In this document: positions 51,605-60,887 of the stretch, in pieces
Layout of the letters: each line of letters begins with the position of its first letter
Position numbering within the stretch: the stretch's first letter is position 1
Assembly: GCA_013388455.1 (NCBI GenBank)
Contig: JACAFF010000003.1
Span: 77,675-141,674, forward strand
DNA: 64,000 nucleotides
Direction of reading: 5' to 3'
From: Nitrospirota bacterium
GTDB taxonomy: Bacteria > Nitrospirota > Thermodesulfovibrionia > Thermodesulfovibrionales > SM23-35
Program-made: the position numbers and the translations under genes
The notes under the pieces: model-generated
Database searches by the model: none
Told to the model about the DNA's origin: nothing
Seen by the model: the letters and a program-made list of their open reading frames with translations, nothing else

Positions 51605-52278
51605 AAAATTGTAGATTTTCCTAAACAGCCTAAGCTCATTGCGTAAGAGAAGTAATTCTGTAGGATTCTATATATACCAAATGGCAAACAGTATCTTATA
51701 AACATGTGCAGACTTGTTGGAATATCTCCATAACCAAAAGTAGATATGTCAATAAGACCTGCCTCAATACATATTCGCTTTAACTGCCATATATTATATA
51801 TTCTTTCATCTGTAATCTTTCCTGTATATTTTGTGTATCTACTTGGTATTACTGCAATAATAAACTTGGCACATTTAGCTTGCTCTTGCAGTAATTTAAC
51901 CGTTACATCCTTATCAAAATGTTCAATTACTCCAACAGAAAAACACAGATCAAATCGCCTGTAATATTTATTGAGATTAAATGCGTCAGCATGTTCTATT
52001 GTAAGATTTGAGCCAAGAGTTTCAGCACTGTTTTTAGCTCTATTTACAATCTCCAAATCGCTATCTATAGCAGTAACTTTATAACCACAAGCTTGTAGAT
52101 ATATTGACGATAGCCCATAGCCGCACCCTACTTCGAGTATCTTGGAAGGAGGATTTATATATTTTTTTATCTGATAATATAATTGGGCGTTAAAACTACA
52201 ATGTTCTATAGCATAATTAAAAATATTTTTATCTTTCAGTATTTTATCAAAATATTCAATCCAGCGATTATCATTCAT
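51601..52278 (-). CDS. SAM-dependent methyltransferase
   Basis: 225 residues. Motif I is L-E-V-G-C-G-Y-G-L-S (about 46-55), then A-I-D-S-D as acidic loop and C-F-S-V-G-V-I-E-H-F as motif IV. The fourth methyltransferase of the glycan locus; target unknown. Confidence 0.82.
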   Translation of the reverse strand: MNDNRWIEYFDKILKDKNIFNYAIEHCSFNAQLYYQIKKYINPPSKILEVGCGYGLSSIYLQACGYKVTAIDSDLEIVNRAKNSAETLGSNLTIEHADAFNLNKYYRRFDLCFSVGVIEHFDKDVTVKLLQEQAKCAKFIIAVIPSRYTKYTGKITDERIYNIWQLKRICIEAGLIDISTFGYGDIPTSLHMFIRYCLPFGIYRILQNYFSYAMSLGCLGKSTIF

Positions 52279-52288
52279 CTTAATATAT

Positions 52289-53206
52289 TTAATTCTTAAC
52301 CCAATGGGTCAGGTCTCTTCCGACAAGTTCGCTTAACTGCTCAACTTCATGACTAAATTCCTTTTGAAGTTGAATTCTTAGTATATGATCCATCGGTGGT
52401 CTCTTTTTGTATATAGTATTCATTTTAGTAAGCATCTTGATTATCCAATTTTGTAAATTTTTTGGTATTTTCAAATATTTACCATAGTGGATAAAACTCT
52501 GTGGCGGTCTGATTAACAATCTTTGCAGTTTTGGACTGATTAATTTTTTATTAGGGTTTATTGTATTAAAATCTATCTCAAAATCCTCTTTTACTCCAAG
52601 AAAATGTAGTATAGCACGATAGACCTCTCGTGGTTCTCTAAGAAGGTCATCAAAAATAATAAAATGTATATTCTTCCTTCCAAAAAGATTCAGATATCTT
52701 GTTATTTGCCCAGAAAATTTAACAACCTCCCGATAAAATAACGTCTTCGGTAAATACGCTGTAGGTGGAATTTTTTTCCCCTGTTTCCTATATTCTTCTG
52801 CATTTAAAGCCTCTTTAAAATCCAGTATATCTTCATTCCCTTCGTATACAAATTGACTATGCAGTGAATAAAGCAAATCTACAGGATTTCTCAGCATAAT
52901 AATAATACTCGCGGAAGGAGCAAAAGCCTTAATCTCCTTAGCAGCAGATTTTGAATATAGATACCATACTGAAGTTTCTCCAATTCTTTTTTCATTATGT
53001 GCTTTTGAAAATAAAGAAATATACTGGTTCAAATTAATTCTTTCACTACGAAACTTGAAATCAAGATCAGTTCCAAAATAATGAATTTCCTTTACTTCTG
53101 GCATAAATATTTCAGGATGCTGTTTAAGGTAATAGTTCATAGCTGTGGTACCACACTTTGGTGCTCCTACTATGAAAAAATCTGGTTTTTTCAATCTCTT
53201 TTCCAT
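52289..53206 (-). CDS. PAPS-dependent sulfotransferase
   Basis: 305 residues. The 5'-phosphosulfate-binding loop is F-I-V-G-A-P-K-C-G-T-T-A-M (about 12-24). A 3'-phosphate-binding segment I-I-M-L-R-N-P-V-D-L-L-Y-S (about 102-114) follows. This is the heparan-sulfate-type sulfotransferase family. In a glycan locus it implies a sulfated surface polysaccharide. PAPS-making genes are not in the window. Confidence 0.87.
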   Translation of the reverse strand: MEKRLKKPDFFIVGAPKCGTTAMNYYLKQHPEIFMPEVKEIHYFGTDLDFKFRSERINLNQYISLFSKAHNEKRIGETSVWYLYSKSAAKEIKAFAPSASIIIMLRNPVDLLYSLHSQFVYEGNEDILDFKEALNAEEYRKQGKKIPPTAYLPKTLFYREVVKFSGQITRYLNLFGRKNIHFIIFDDLLREPREVYRAILHFLGVKEDFEIDFNTINPNKKLISPKLQRLLIRPPQSFIHYGKYLKIPKNLQNWIIKMLTKMNTIYKKRPPMDHILRIQLQKEFSHEVEQLSELVGRDLTHWVKN

Positions 53207-54573
53207 AATTTTATTATTCCAAAAGCTGTTGTGTGTATTTTTAGTCTTCTATAGACCCAGATTGCAAGCAGAATATTCCATACTATAATACTTGATGCTG
53301 TAGCTATGGCAGCCCCTTCAATTCCCCACGAGGGTATCAAAATAGCATTTAAAAATATGTTAATAATGGCACTGATGCCAATACCTGTAGCAGCATCTTT
53401 TTCATGCCCCGTCATTATCAGGAGATAGCCAACAGAACCCGTCGCGACATTAAAGAATTGTGCGACACTGAGAATCTTCAAAGCTAAATTTGCGCTTAAA
53501 AATTCATTACCATACAACATTAAAAAAAATTTTCCAAAAAAAATTAATACAAATGCTATAGGAATCGAAAAAATTAAAATAATTCTTGCAGTTGATGTAA
53601 CAGCATACTGTAGTTCTTCAATTTGCCCAGTTGTATATAATCTTGCAATTGTTGGAGCAAAAACAGTATTGACTGAAACTAATATAAAGGTTATAAACTC
53701 TGCTCCACGATTAGCAATATTATAAACACCTGCGAATTCCGTTCCTTTTAGTAAACCAAGCATAATTACATCAGCCCATGCATTAATAACATACAAACTG
53801 TTGAAGATTAGTAAGGGAAGGCTACTTTTTAACCAGAGTTTCATTTCGTATATAGGAGTAATATCTTTAATATACTGACTAATAGATTTCTTTAACATAT
53901 ATCTTAAGGCTATTAAAATTAAAATTGAGGCTATTATAAATTCAATAATTGCTAAAGGTGCAGACAATTTTTTGTTAATAATGAAGAACGTTATCAAAAT
54001 GAACAAAATGAATAAAATTGGTTGTATGATCATTTCTGGAACTTGTCCACTCATAATTCTATGAAGACCTTGCAATGTTGATTGGTGTAATCTGATTAAG
54101 GTAAATATTGGTAACAATAAGAGAGAAAGTAAGAATGAACTTAAGACATTTAAATCATGAGATTTCTGGACAACTAATGCTATAATAGCGACTAAGAACA
54201 TCAATATAATTGATACAACAATCGCTATCACATAAGTTCTGCGGACAATTCCATAAATTAATTCCCATTTAAATTTAGCATGATAAGTTGAAACATATCT
54301 CAATAAAAGTTTATCAAATCCCATAATAGAAACCATCATCAGAACCGAAACCCATGCAAAAGAATAGGTAAAAATTCCATAATCAACAACACCTAGTAAA
54401 CGTGCTAAAATAATACTTGTAACAAAGGAAAGTACTATTGAAATAATTCTAATGACAAATATTCCAGAGGCCCTTTTAAATAAGGCAAAACTTATTTCAA
54501 CATCCTTTTTACGATTCGATTTTTTTAATATAACCAATAATTTACCAATCAAAACTGAACAGGCTACCGCCAT
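53191..54573 (-). CDS. polysaccharide flippase (Wzx/MATE-like)
   Basis: About 460 residues with 12-14 membrane helices spread along the chain, of the oligosaccharide flippase type. Marks are R-A-S-G-I-F-V-I-R-I-I-S near the N-terminus and L-L-G-V-V-D-Y-G-I-F-T-Y. It would move lipid-linked glycan units to the periplasmic side. The end overlaps the sulfotransferase start by 16 bases. The first 30 codons may be over-called. No Wzy polymerase was recognised nearby. Confidence 0.86.
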   Translation of the reverse strand: MAVACSVLIGKLLVILKKSNRKKDVEISFALFKRASGIFVIRIISIVLSFVTSIILARLLGVVDYGIFTYSFAWVSVLMMVSIMGFDKLLLRYVSTYHAKFKWELIYGIVRRTYVIAIVVSIILMFLVAIIALVVQKSHDLNVLSSFLLSLLLLPIFTLIRLHQSTLQGLHRIMSGQVPEMIIQPILFILFILITFFIINKKLSAPLAIIEFIIASILILIALRYMLKKSISQYIKDITPIYEMKLWLKSSLPLLIFNSLYVINAWADVIMLGLLKGTEFAGVYNIANRGAEFITFILVSVNTVFAPTIARLYTTGQIEELQYAVTSTARIILIFSIPIAFVLIFFGKFFLMLYGNEFLSANLALKILSVAQFFNVATGSVGYLLIMTGHEKDAATGIGISAIINIFLNAILIPSWGIEGAAIATASSIIVWNILLAIWVYRRLKIHTTAFGIIKLWKRD

Positions 54574-54626
54574 TCAGTATTTTTTTCCTATAGATAAAAA
54601 TACTCCTCATTTTGGATAAACTTTAT

Positions 54627-55262
54627 CTAACCACTCTTAAGTGATAAAGGGAATATGTTCTTTATCTTTTCAGATGGTATATCAGCCTCTATAAGTTTTT
54701 TATAAACCGCTTCTCTCCTCAAAAAAGTACTCACAATTACATAATCAGCTTCAATACATTTAATTTTTTCAAAAGGCAATATTTTATATTTAAAAAAATC
54801 CTTACCAACAACTTCATCATCCACAATACCTGCAAATTTTATTTCAAACTCCTGTAGTGAAAGATAGGCTATTTCAGCAGCCTCGTCAGCTCCAGCAAAA
54901 ACAACACTTTTTACACCTTCTCCTGCCAAATTAGCAAAAAGTTCTTTGAAATCTTTTCTCGCTACTCTGTATAAGGTCGTAAAATTTTGAAGATGATGGT
55001 AGGTTAATCTTGTTTTTTCAGTAAAGCCTTTTGGTGTGAGATAATATGCATATCTTCTTGCAGGTATTGCCTTGATTGTAATATAGCCTTTTGAAACGAG
55101 GTTTTTGATGTATGAGTTTACAAGACCAAGTGCAATATTTAGCTTTTTACTAAGGTCTCTCTGAGAAAGCTGTTCCCCTTTTGAAATCTCATCGAGTAAT
55201 AATAAAGACTTGTAGGTGTCGTGGAACTCATACTTTTCATCGTTCACTTTTTGAACGTTCAT
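54627..55262 (-). CDS. winged-helix regulator with a Rossmann-like sensor domain
   Basis: The N-terminal winged helix (about 13-75) has a helix-turn-helix L-S-Q-R-D-L-S-K-K-L-N-I-A-L-G-L-V-N-S-Y. The C-terminal half (about 105-205) has V-V-F-A-G-A-D-E-A-A-E-I-A and resembles the nucleotide-sugar or NAD-binding sensor found in other polysaccharide-locus regulators. It is read toward the flippase gene 54 bases downstream. Tandem inverted repeats cover its start codon and first codons (55242-55271), a probable site of self-control. Confidence 0.8.
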   Translation of the reverse strand: MNVQKVNDEKYEFHDTYKSLLLLDEISKGEQLSQRDLSKKLNIALGLVNSYIKNLVSKGYITIKAIPARRYAYYLTPKGFTEKTRLTYHHLQNFTTLYRVARKDFKELFANLAGEGVKSVVFAGADEAAEIAYLSLQEFEIKFAGIVDDEVVGKDFFKYKILPFEKIKCIEADYVIVSTFLRREAVYKKLIEADIPSEKIKNIFPLSLKSG

Positions 55263-55271
55263 ATTATGAAC
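55242..55271. promoter_or_regulatory. two tandem perfect operators GTTCA-N5-TGAAC
   Basis: GTTCA-CTTTT-TGAAC (55242-55256) and GTTCA-TATTA-TGAAC (55257-55271) abut directly at a 15-base period. The pair covers the start codon and first seven codons of the regulator gene. Perfect symmetry in both and exact phasing suggest two bound dimers. Confidence 0.7.
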
Positions 55272-55440
55272 ATATCACATAAAAGATACTATGTCAATTA
55301 ATTTAATCAAAAATACATTAAAATAATGCAGATGTTGTGAGAAAATTTATTTTTCGATACCTTAGTGTACTTTTAATTAATGGTTTTACAAATATTTTTA
55401 TTCATTGAACAAATCTGTATATTTTAATAAATTCATCGAG

Positions 55441-56082
55441 TTAAAGAAATTTTCGAGCAATGTCTGCTGAAAAATTTACATTATCTTTAATGCCAAATAT
55501 CCAGAGCCAGATGAATTTGGAATACTCATCTAAAACCATCGCCCTGTCTCTTCTTCTTTCCCACCATTTACTAAAATTAAACCAGCTTGCTTCAACAGGA
55601 GTACTTATCAGCTTTATTTCGTTACCCATAATCTTCCTGAATATTTTGGCGGCTCTTTTGCTGTGATAAGGTGAAGTGACAAGGATACATGACCTGTATT
55701 TATATCTATTTAGAATCTCTTTTGTAAATATAGCATCTTCTTCTGTACTTTTAGATTTATCTTCAAGCAAAATAGCATCTTTTGGCACACCGAGAGATAT
55801 TGCATGTTCTTTCATGAGAGAAGCCCATGTATATTTCCAGACAATCGGACCACCTGCCATTATTATTTTATCTTTCCTTGACCAACCTTCTTTAAAAAGT
55901 TTGACTCCATGTTCAACCCGCTCTGTCTCCTCACCTGCCAGAATAACTATCACATCAGCAGGTTTTAATTCATCTCTGCAATACAGATATCTCCCTGCCT
56001 TTTCTAATAAAAAACTATGACCGACATACAGAAGAACCATTATAAGAATAAAAGTTATTACTATCTTAATTAATTTAAACAT
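55441..56082 (-). CDS. YdcF/ElyC-type DUF218 protein
   Basis: 213 residues with one N-terminal membrane anchor (about 7-27), then the DUF218 fold: V-I-V-I-L-A-G-E-E (about 45-53), I-I-M-A-G-G-P, S-K-S-T-E-E-D-A and L-V-T-S-P-Y-H-S-K-R-A. The active-site-like S/T-E-D and H residues are retained. Linked to envelope carbohydrate metabolism in other bacteria. Preceded by 178 AT-rich bases without a gene on its downstream side. Confidence 0.84.
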   Translation of the reverse strand: MFKLIKIVITFILIMVLLYVGHSFLLEKAGRYLYCRDELKPADVIVILAGEETERVEHGVKLFKEGWSRKDKIIMAGGPIVWKYTWASLMKEHAISLGVPKDAILLEDKSKSTEEDAIFTKEILNRYKYRSCILVTSPYHSKRAAKIFRKIMGNEIKLISTPVEASWFNFSKWWERRRDRAMVLDEYSKFIWLWIFGIKDNVNFSADIARKFL

Positions 56083-57453
56083 TTACTGAAAATACCATTT
56101 CATCAACTTAAAGCCTGCATTTGCTTTTCTGATTAATTCTTTTAAGCTCCTGACCTCTCTCAATCTTTCACCTATATACCATGGACTCAAATAAAATCTC
56201 CTGTGCGCCTCTTTTAAAATCCTGTTTAATTTATATTCATCCCAATTTTCATTAATTATAGCCGGCCTCTTGATATCTCTATCCATTGGATTTTTTGCAT
56301 TTACCTCTCTATACCATCCCCTTTCGATTGTATCGTCATAAAGTTTTGTGCCAGGGGTTGGCGAAAGAATGCTGAATTGTGCATATGCGGGTTTTATTTC
56401 TTTTGCAAACTCTATTGTCCTCAATTCATCTTCGAATGTTTCAACAGGAATACCAAGTATAAAATATGCCATGGGCTTTATGCCGGCTTTCCTTGTCAAT
56501 TCAAATGCCCTTCTAATTTGTTCTATAGTTGTACCTTTTTTAAGATAATCAAGTCCTTTTTGATTTCCACTCTCAACTCCATAAGCTATCATTGAACAGC
56601 CTGCTTTTTTCATCAGATTGAGAGTTTCTTTATCTATTAAATTTACTCTTCCTTCACATTTCCATTCGAATTCGAGTTTTCTTGAAAGTATTCCATCGCA
56701 TATTTCTTCAACTCTTTCTTTTTTAAGTGTAAAAAGATCATCATAAAAAATTATAGATTTAATTTTGAAATCTTTCACAACATGTTCAATTTCATCAAGG
56801 ACATTTGACGCACTTCTGCCTCTCCATTTTGAACCAAAAACAGCTTTGTCACAAAATATGCAATTATACGGGCATCCTCTTGAAGTAAACATAGTTGTGA
56901 CTTTCCCTGAAGACAATATGTATTTGTATTTATCATTTGGCAATAGTTCTCTTGCAGGGAAAGGTATGTCATCAAGTTGATTAGTAAAAAGAGCAGGTTG
57001 ATTTTCAAAATCTCTTGTTATAAGACCCGGAACATCTTTAATGTCTTTATTCCTATCGATAGCATCAAGTAACAATATAAAACTATTTTCCCCCTCGCCC
57101 TGTATTGCAAAATCTATATCAGTAAACTGTTCAAATATCTTTTTGCCGACAACTGAAACATGAGGGCCACCAATAACTATGTACTTCGCATGTTTTCTCG
57201 ATATAATAGCAGTCCTTAAAGCATTGTCAACAACAGGAGTCATACCCGTTATCCCTATAAGATCAGGAGATAAGTCCTTGATACGTGCCTCAAGTGAAGA
57301 CATATCAAGTGAATCTGCAAAGGCGTCTATGATTGATACCCTGTATCCATGATTTTTTACAACAGAAGCAAGGTAAGCAATACCAAGCGGCGGGACAACA
57401 ATATCTTCATTAACTTTTTTTCTGGGAGGAGGTTGTATTAACAGTATCTTCAA
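56083..57453 (-). CDS. B12-binding-domain radical SAM protein
   Basis: 456 residues. The N-terminal cobalamin-binding-like domain (about 1-130) begins M-K-I-L-L-I-Q-P-P and contains D-A-F-A-D-S. The radical SAM core follows, with R-G-C-P-Y-N-C-I-F-C (CX3CX2C, about 191-200). Such BchE-like enzymes methylate or rearrange lipids, sugars or peptides. Its position among glycan genes hints at a modified lipid or sugar, but the substrate is not known. It is the gene in the window most likely to need the imported cobalamin. Confidence 0.85.
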   Translation of the reverse strand: MKILLIQPPPRKKVNEDIVVPPLGIAYLASVVKNHGYRVSIIDAFADSLDMSSLEARIKDLSPDLIGITGMTPVVDNALRTAIISRKHAKYIVIGGPHVSVVGKKIFEQFTDIDFAIQGEGENSFILLLDAIDRNKDIKDVPGLITRDFENQPALFTNQLDDIPFPARELLPNDKYKYILSSGKVTTMFTSRGCPYNCIFCDKAVFGSKWRGRSASNVLDEIEHVVKDFKIKSIIFYDDLFTLKKERVEEICDGILSRKLEFEWKCEGRVNLIDKETLNLMKKAGCSMIAYGVESGNQKGLDYLKKGTTIEQIRRAFELTRKAGIKPMAYFILGIPVETFEDELRTIEFAKEIKPAYAQFSILSPTPGTKLYDDTIERGWYREVNAKNPMDRDIKRPAIINENWDEYKLNRILKEAHRRFYLSPWYIGERLREVRSLKELIRKANAGFKLMKWYFQ

Positions 57454-57465
57454 AAATACTCCTGC

Positions 57466-58491
57466 CTAATCCTTAAGCGCAATTTCTCTTGCACTGATAC
57501 CGAACTTTTTGAGCCATAGCGTAAAGTCATGCCGATCCGTTTTTTTAATTTTCTTTAAATCTGAGCGTTTTTTTATTATTTTACAAATTCCCTTCAGTGC
57601 ATCTAAATAAGCTCTTAATAATACAGCCACAAGTTTAAATTTTGAGTATTGTTCTGAGAATCTTCCGGCAGAACCTTTTCCTGAAAACGCCCCATAAGCC
57701 TGATATATAAATCTCGTAAATGTATAGAAAGGACTAATTAGTATCCTACTCAACGGGAAGTACTTAAATAAAATCCACAACCTGTTTCTCTCGACAAGAT
57801 ATGCTTTTAAGGGCGAATACCTTCCTGCTGTTGCAGATGATCTATGATAAACTATTGCTTCTGGGACAAAGATACATCTCCATCCTGCTATCCTTGCTTT
57901 CAGGCCGATATCCGTGTCATCTCCGTATGCGAAGAAGTCTGGATCAAATAGTCCGATCTGATCGAGCATTACCTTTGAATAAAGAGCTGCGCAGCCACTC
58001 GGGAAAAAAACTTCTTCCTCTTTATCGTACTGTTTGCTATCGAGTTCAGATTTTCCTCTCCCTCTGTTGAGACCATCAGGATATATAAGATGCCCTGCTG
58101 TATCAATAATGTTGTGATTATCATAAAAAAGTATCTTTGAAGCCCACATGCCTGTATTCTTATTTGACCTTCGTGCAGAATTAACTAATGAATTAAGCCA
58201 ATTGATATCAGCGACTGCATCATTGTTTAAAAGCGCTATATAATTACCACTTGCAGCGTTGATTCCAATATTGTTACCAAGAGCGAACCCTACATTTGTT
58301 TCATTTCTGATAATTTTAATTTTATCATGATACTTTTCTGTTATAAACTCAAAAGAACCATCTTGAGAACCGTTATCAACTATTATAATCTCCTTGTTTC
58401 TATAAGTCTGCATGAGGACAGATTCAATGCATTCTTCTATATATCCTCTTCCGTTATAATTAAGGATGATAACAGAAACAAAAAAATCCAT
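57466..58491 (-). CDS. family 2 glycosyltransferase, rhamnosyltransferase-like
   Basis: 341 residues: V-S-V-I-I-L-N-Y-N-G near the N-terminus, V-D-N-G-S-Q-D-G, L-L-N-N-D-A-V (metal site), and F-F-A-Y-G-D-D-T-D-I-G-L-K-A-R, typical of rhamnosyl-type GT2 enzymes. A basic C-terminal tail of about 100 residues follows. It starts 14 bases past the scpA stop and may belong to the same transcript. Confidence 0.86.
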   Translation of the reverse strand: MDFFVSVIILNYNGRGYIEECIESVLMQTYRNKEIIIVDNGSQDGSFEFITEKYHDKIKIIRNETNVGFALGNNIGINAASGNYIALLNNDAVADINWLNSLVNSARRSNKNTGMWASKILFYDNHNIIDTAGHLIYPDGLNRGRGKSELDSKQYDKEEEVFFPSGCAALYSKVMLDQIGLFDPDFFAYGDDTDIGLKARIAGWRCIFVPEAIVYHRSSATAGRYSPLKAYLVERNRLWILFKYFPLSRILISPFYTFTRFIYQAYGAFSGKGSAGRFSEQYSKFKLVAVLLRAYLDALKGICKIIKKRSDLKKIKKTDRHDFTLWLKKFGISAREIALKD

Positions 58492-58505
58492 AATTTTAAT
58501 CTATA

Positions 58506-59246
58506 TCACGTCTGATTTGAGATTGTGGTCTGTTTTGCAGGGTTTATTATCCATATATTCCCGAATGCTTTTTCCTGATACGCCTTAATCAGGCCGAGCC
58601 TTATCAGCTCAAGCAGTGCAATAAACGTTATGATGAGTTGCATGCGAGTTACTCTATCTCTAAAAAAATCTTCAAACCTTACAGCCTCCTGTCCTTCTAT
58701 AATCTCCATAATGAAAGCCATTCTGTCTTTTACTGTTAGAGTCTCTTTTGTTATAGAAATAACTTCAGGGGGTGCTTTATCAAGTATTTTTTTAAATGCA
58801 TCAAGGAGGTCGAACAAGCTCAGATCAAAAAGGTAAAGTTCTTCCTCTTCTGCATCTGATTCTGATAATGTTTCTTTACGAAAAATTTTCATCCACTCCT
58901 CTTCTCTGTTTCTAAGACTAATAGCTGCTTCCTTGAACTTCTGATATTCGAGTAATCTTTGCACGAGTTCAGTTCGCGGATCTTCAATTTCTTCAGAGGG
59001 AATTTCCTCATCAGGCGGAAGCAACATCCTTGATTTAATATGTATGAGAGTTGCAGCCATAACAATAAATTCTCCAGCAATCTCAAGATTCAATTCTTTC
59101 ATAATCTCAATATAGTTAAGATACTGGCTGGTTATAAGAGCAATGGGGATATCATAAATATCAAGCTTGTTTTCTTTAATCAAATGAAGTAGTAAATCAA
59201 AAGGCCCTTCAAATACTGGAATTTTTATTGTGTATGAATCATCCAT
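58506..59246 (-). CDS. scpA: segregation and condensation protein A
   Basis: 246-residue kleisin subunit of the SMC-ScpA-ScpB condensin. The N-terminal mark F-E-G-P-F-D-L-L-L-H-L-I (about 11-22) and the L-D-I-Y-D-I-P-I segment are clear. The C-terminal winged-helix part follows an acidic linker. No scpB lies adjacent. Confidence 0.92.
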   Translation of the reverse strand: MDDSYTIKIPVFEGPFDLLLHLIKENKLDIYDIPIALITSQYLNYIEIMKELNLEIAGEFIVMAATLIHIKSRMLLPPDEEIPSEEIEDPRTELVQRLLEYQKFKEAAISLRNREEEWMKIFRKETLSESDAEEEELYLFDLSLFDLLDAFKKILDKAPPEVISITKETLTVKDRMAFIMEIIEGQEAVRFEDFFRDRVTRMQLIITFIALLELIRLGLIKAYQEKAFGNIWIINPAKQTTISNQT

Positions 59247-59401
59247 AAAATAAGATATTTTAACAAATTATGAGATATAAAGTAGAAGGGTGCCCTTAGG
59301 TTATCAAAGACAGACATAAAGTTACTGTGATAGAATAGATAAATTTTTTTATGTTTGAAAAATCAATAGATAAATCTTGTTAAGTCTTTGAGGCATACTC
59401 T

Positions 59402-60433
59402 TTGAAAGTGGCAAAGCTATACAACTTCAACGATATCCGTGTAGAAGACATACCCATTCCTGAAGTCGGCACTGGAGATGCTCTAATAAAAACAAAAGCT
59501 TCAGGAATATGTTCGGGTGACGTTATGCAGTGGTATATTGAGAAAAAAGCTCCACTTGTTATAGGCCATGAACCCGCTGGTGATATAGTTGAAGTTGGCA
59601 AAGAAGTAAAATTTTTTAAGCAAGGGGACAGGGTTTTTGTCCACCATCATGCACCTTGTTTTACCTGTAGATATTGTATAAGAGGTGATTATGTCCAATG
59701 TGATACATGGAAGAAAACAAGGATAATCCCTGGTGGTATTTCTGAATATATCCTTGTGCCAGAAATAAACCTTAAAAATGATACTCTGAATTTACCTGAT
59801 AATATGAGTTATGAAGATGGGACTCTAATTGAACCAACCGCTTGTGTTATAAAATCATTAAAGAGGTCTAAAATAAAATCTGGGGATACTATACTTGTCA
59901 TCGGTCTTGGTGTTATGGGACAATTACATATTATTCTTTCAAGAAAATATGGTGCTGAAAAAATTATTGGTGCTGATAGAGTTCCTTTCAGGCTTGAAAA
60001 GGCTAAGGAGTTCGGAGCTGATGAAGTGATTGACGTTTCGAGTTCTAATCTCTATGAATATATTAAAGAACTTACAAATGGAGAAATGGCCGATCTTGTT
60101 ATTGTCGGGCCAAATAGTGTTGAAACAATGAAGCAAGGAATATCTTTAGTTGGAGCAGGAGGAAGAGTTTTATTTTTTACTCCTTCAAAACCGGGTGAAA
60201 TATTATCCATATATCCAAATGATTTATATTTTAAGGATATTAACATTATCACGAGTTACTCCTGTGGACCGGATGATACAAAAACTGCTCTTAAATTTAT
60301 TGAAGATGGCTTAATAAAATCTAAGGATCTCATTACACATAGATTCCCAATAGATAAAACAGAAAAGGCTTTCAGGCTAACAGCAACTGCAAAGGATTCT
60401 TTAAAAAGCGTGATAATATTTAATGATAACTAA
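59402..60433 (+). CDS. zinc-dependent alcohol dehydrogenase (threonine/sorbitol dehydrogenase-like)
   Basis: 343-residue MDR enzyme. The catalytic zinc region is S-G-I-C-S-G-D and G-H-E-P-A-G; structural zinc cysteines are in C-F-T-C-R-Y-C-x7-C. The NAD-binding motif G-L-G-V-M-G is at about 167-172. The start is TTG 59402 with GAGG 8 bases upstream. The stop overlaps the cupin gene by 11 bases. Substrate is probably a polyol or sugar-derived alcohol, not resolved. Confidence 0.87.
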   Translation: MKVAKLYNFNDIRVEDIPIPEVGTGDALIKTKASGICSGDVMQWYIEKKAPLVIGHEPAGDIVEVGKEVKFFKQGDRVFVHHHAPCFTCRYCIRGDYVQCDTWKKTRIIPGGISEYILVPEINLKNDTLNLPDNMSYEDGTLIEPTACVIKSLKRSKIKSGDTILVIGLGVMGQLHIILSRKYGAEKIIGADRVPFRLEKAKEFGADEVIDVSSSNLYEYIKELTNGEMADLVIVGPNSVETMKQGISLVGAGGRVLFFTPSKPGEILSIYPNDLYFKDINIITSYSCGPDDTKTALKFIEDGLIKSKDLITHRFPIDKTEKAFRLTATAKDSLKSVIIFNDN

Positions 60434-60887
60434 AAAGAATATGTTGCCAAACCTCTGTGAATGGAAGAAGATTCAAGAAAATTGCACTATCAGCAATATA
60501 TCAAGGCTCTACAAATATAAAGGTAATTTTAGCTGGAAAGGCATAAAGACTGAAAAATATAAAAACTCTGGTAATGATTGGGCTGGTATGATAAGAAAGA
60601 CATTAATCGGTGCTCATGGTGAATCAACAAGATTTCATGTAAGATATTTTGAAATCGCTCCCGGCGGATACAGCAGTTTTGAAATGCACAGGCATGAACA
60701 TGTTGTTATATGTGTAAAAGGGAAAGGCATCTGTATTGCTGGGAAGAAAAAACTTAAAATTGGATTTCTCGATATACTTTATATCTGTCCTGAAGAACCA
60801 CATCAATTACGAAATCCTAACAAAGAAACTTTTGGCTTTTTCTGTATTGTAAATGCAAAAAGAGACAAGCCACGATTAATACGCTAA
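60423..60887 (+). CDS. cupin-domain protein
   Basis: 154 residues. The cupin core (about 75-145) has F-E-M-H-R-H-E-H, G-K-G-I-C-I and P-E-E-P-H-Q-L-R-N, giving a metal site of three His and one Glu. Translationally coupled to the dehydrogenase gene, so it probably acts on the same metabolite as isomerase, dioxygenase or sensor. The stop overlaps the end of the convergent DUF763 gene by 4 bases. Confidence 0.83.
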   Translation: MITKKNMLPNLCEWKKIQENCTISNISRLYKYKGNFSWKGIKTEKYKNSGNDWAGMIRKTLIGAHGESTRFHVRYFEIAPGGYSSFEMHRHEHVVICVKGKGICIAGKKKLKIGFLDILYICPEEPHQLRNPNKETFGFFCIVNAKRDKPRLIR

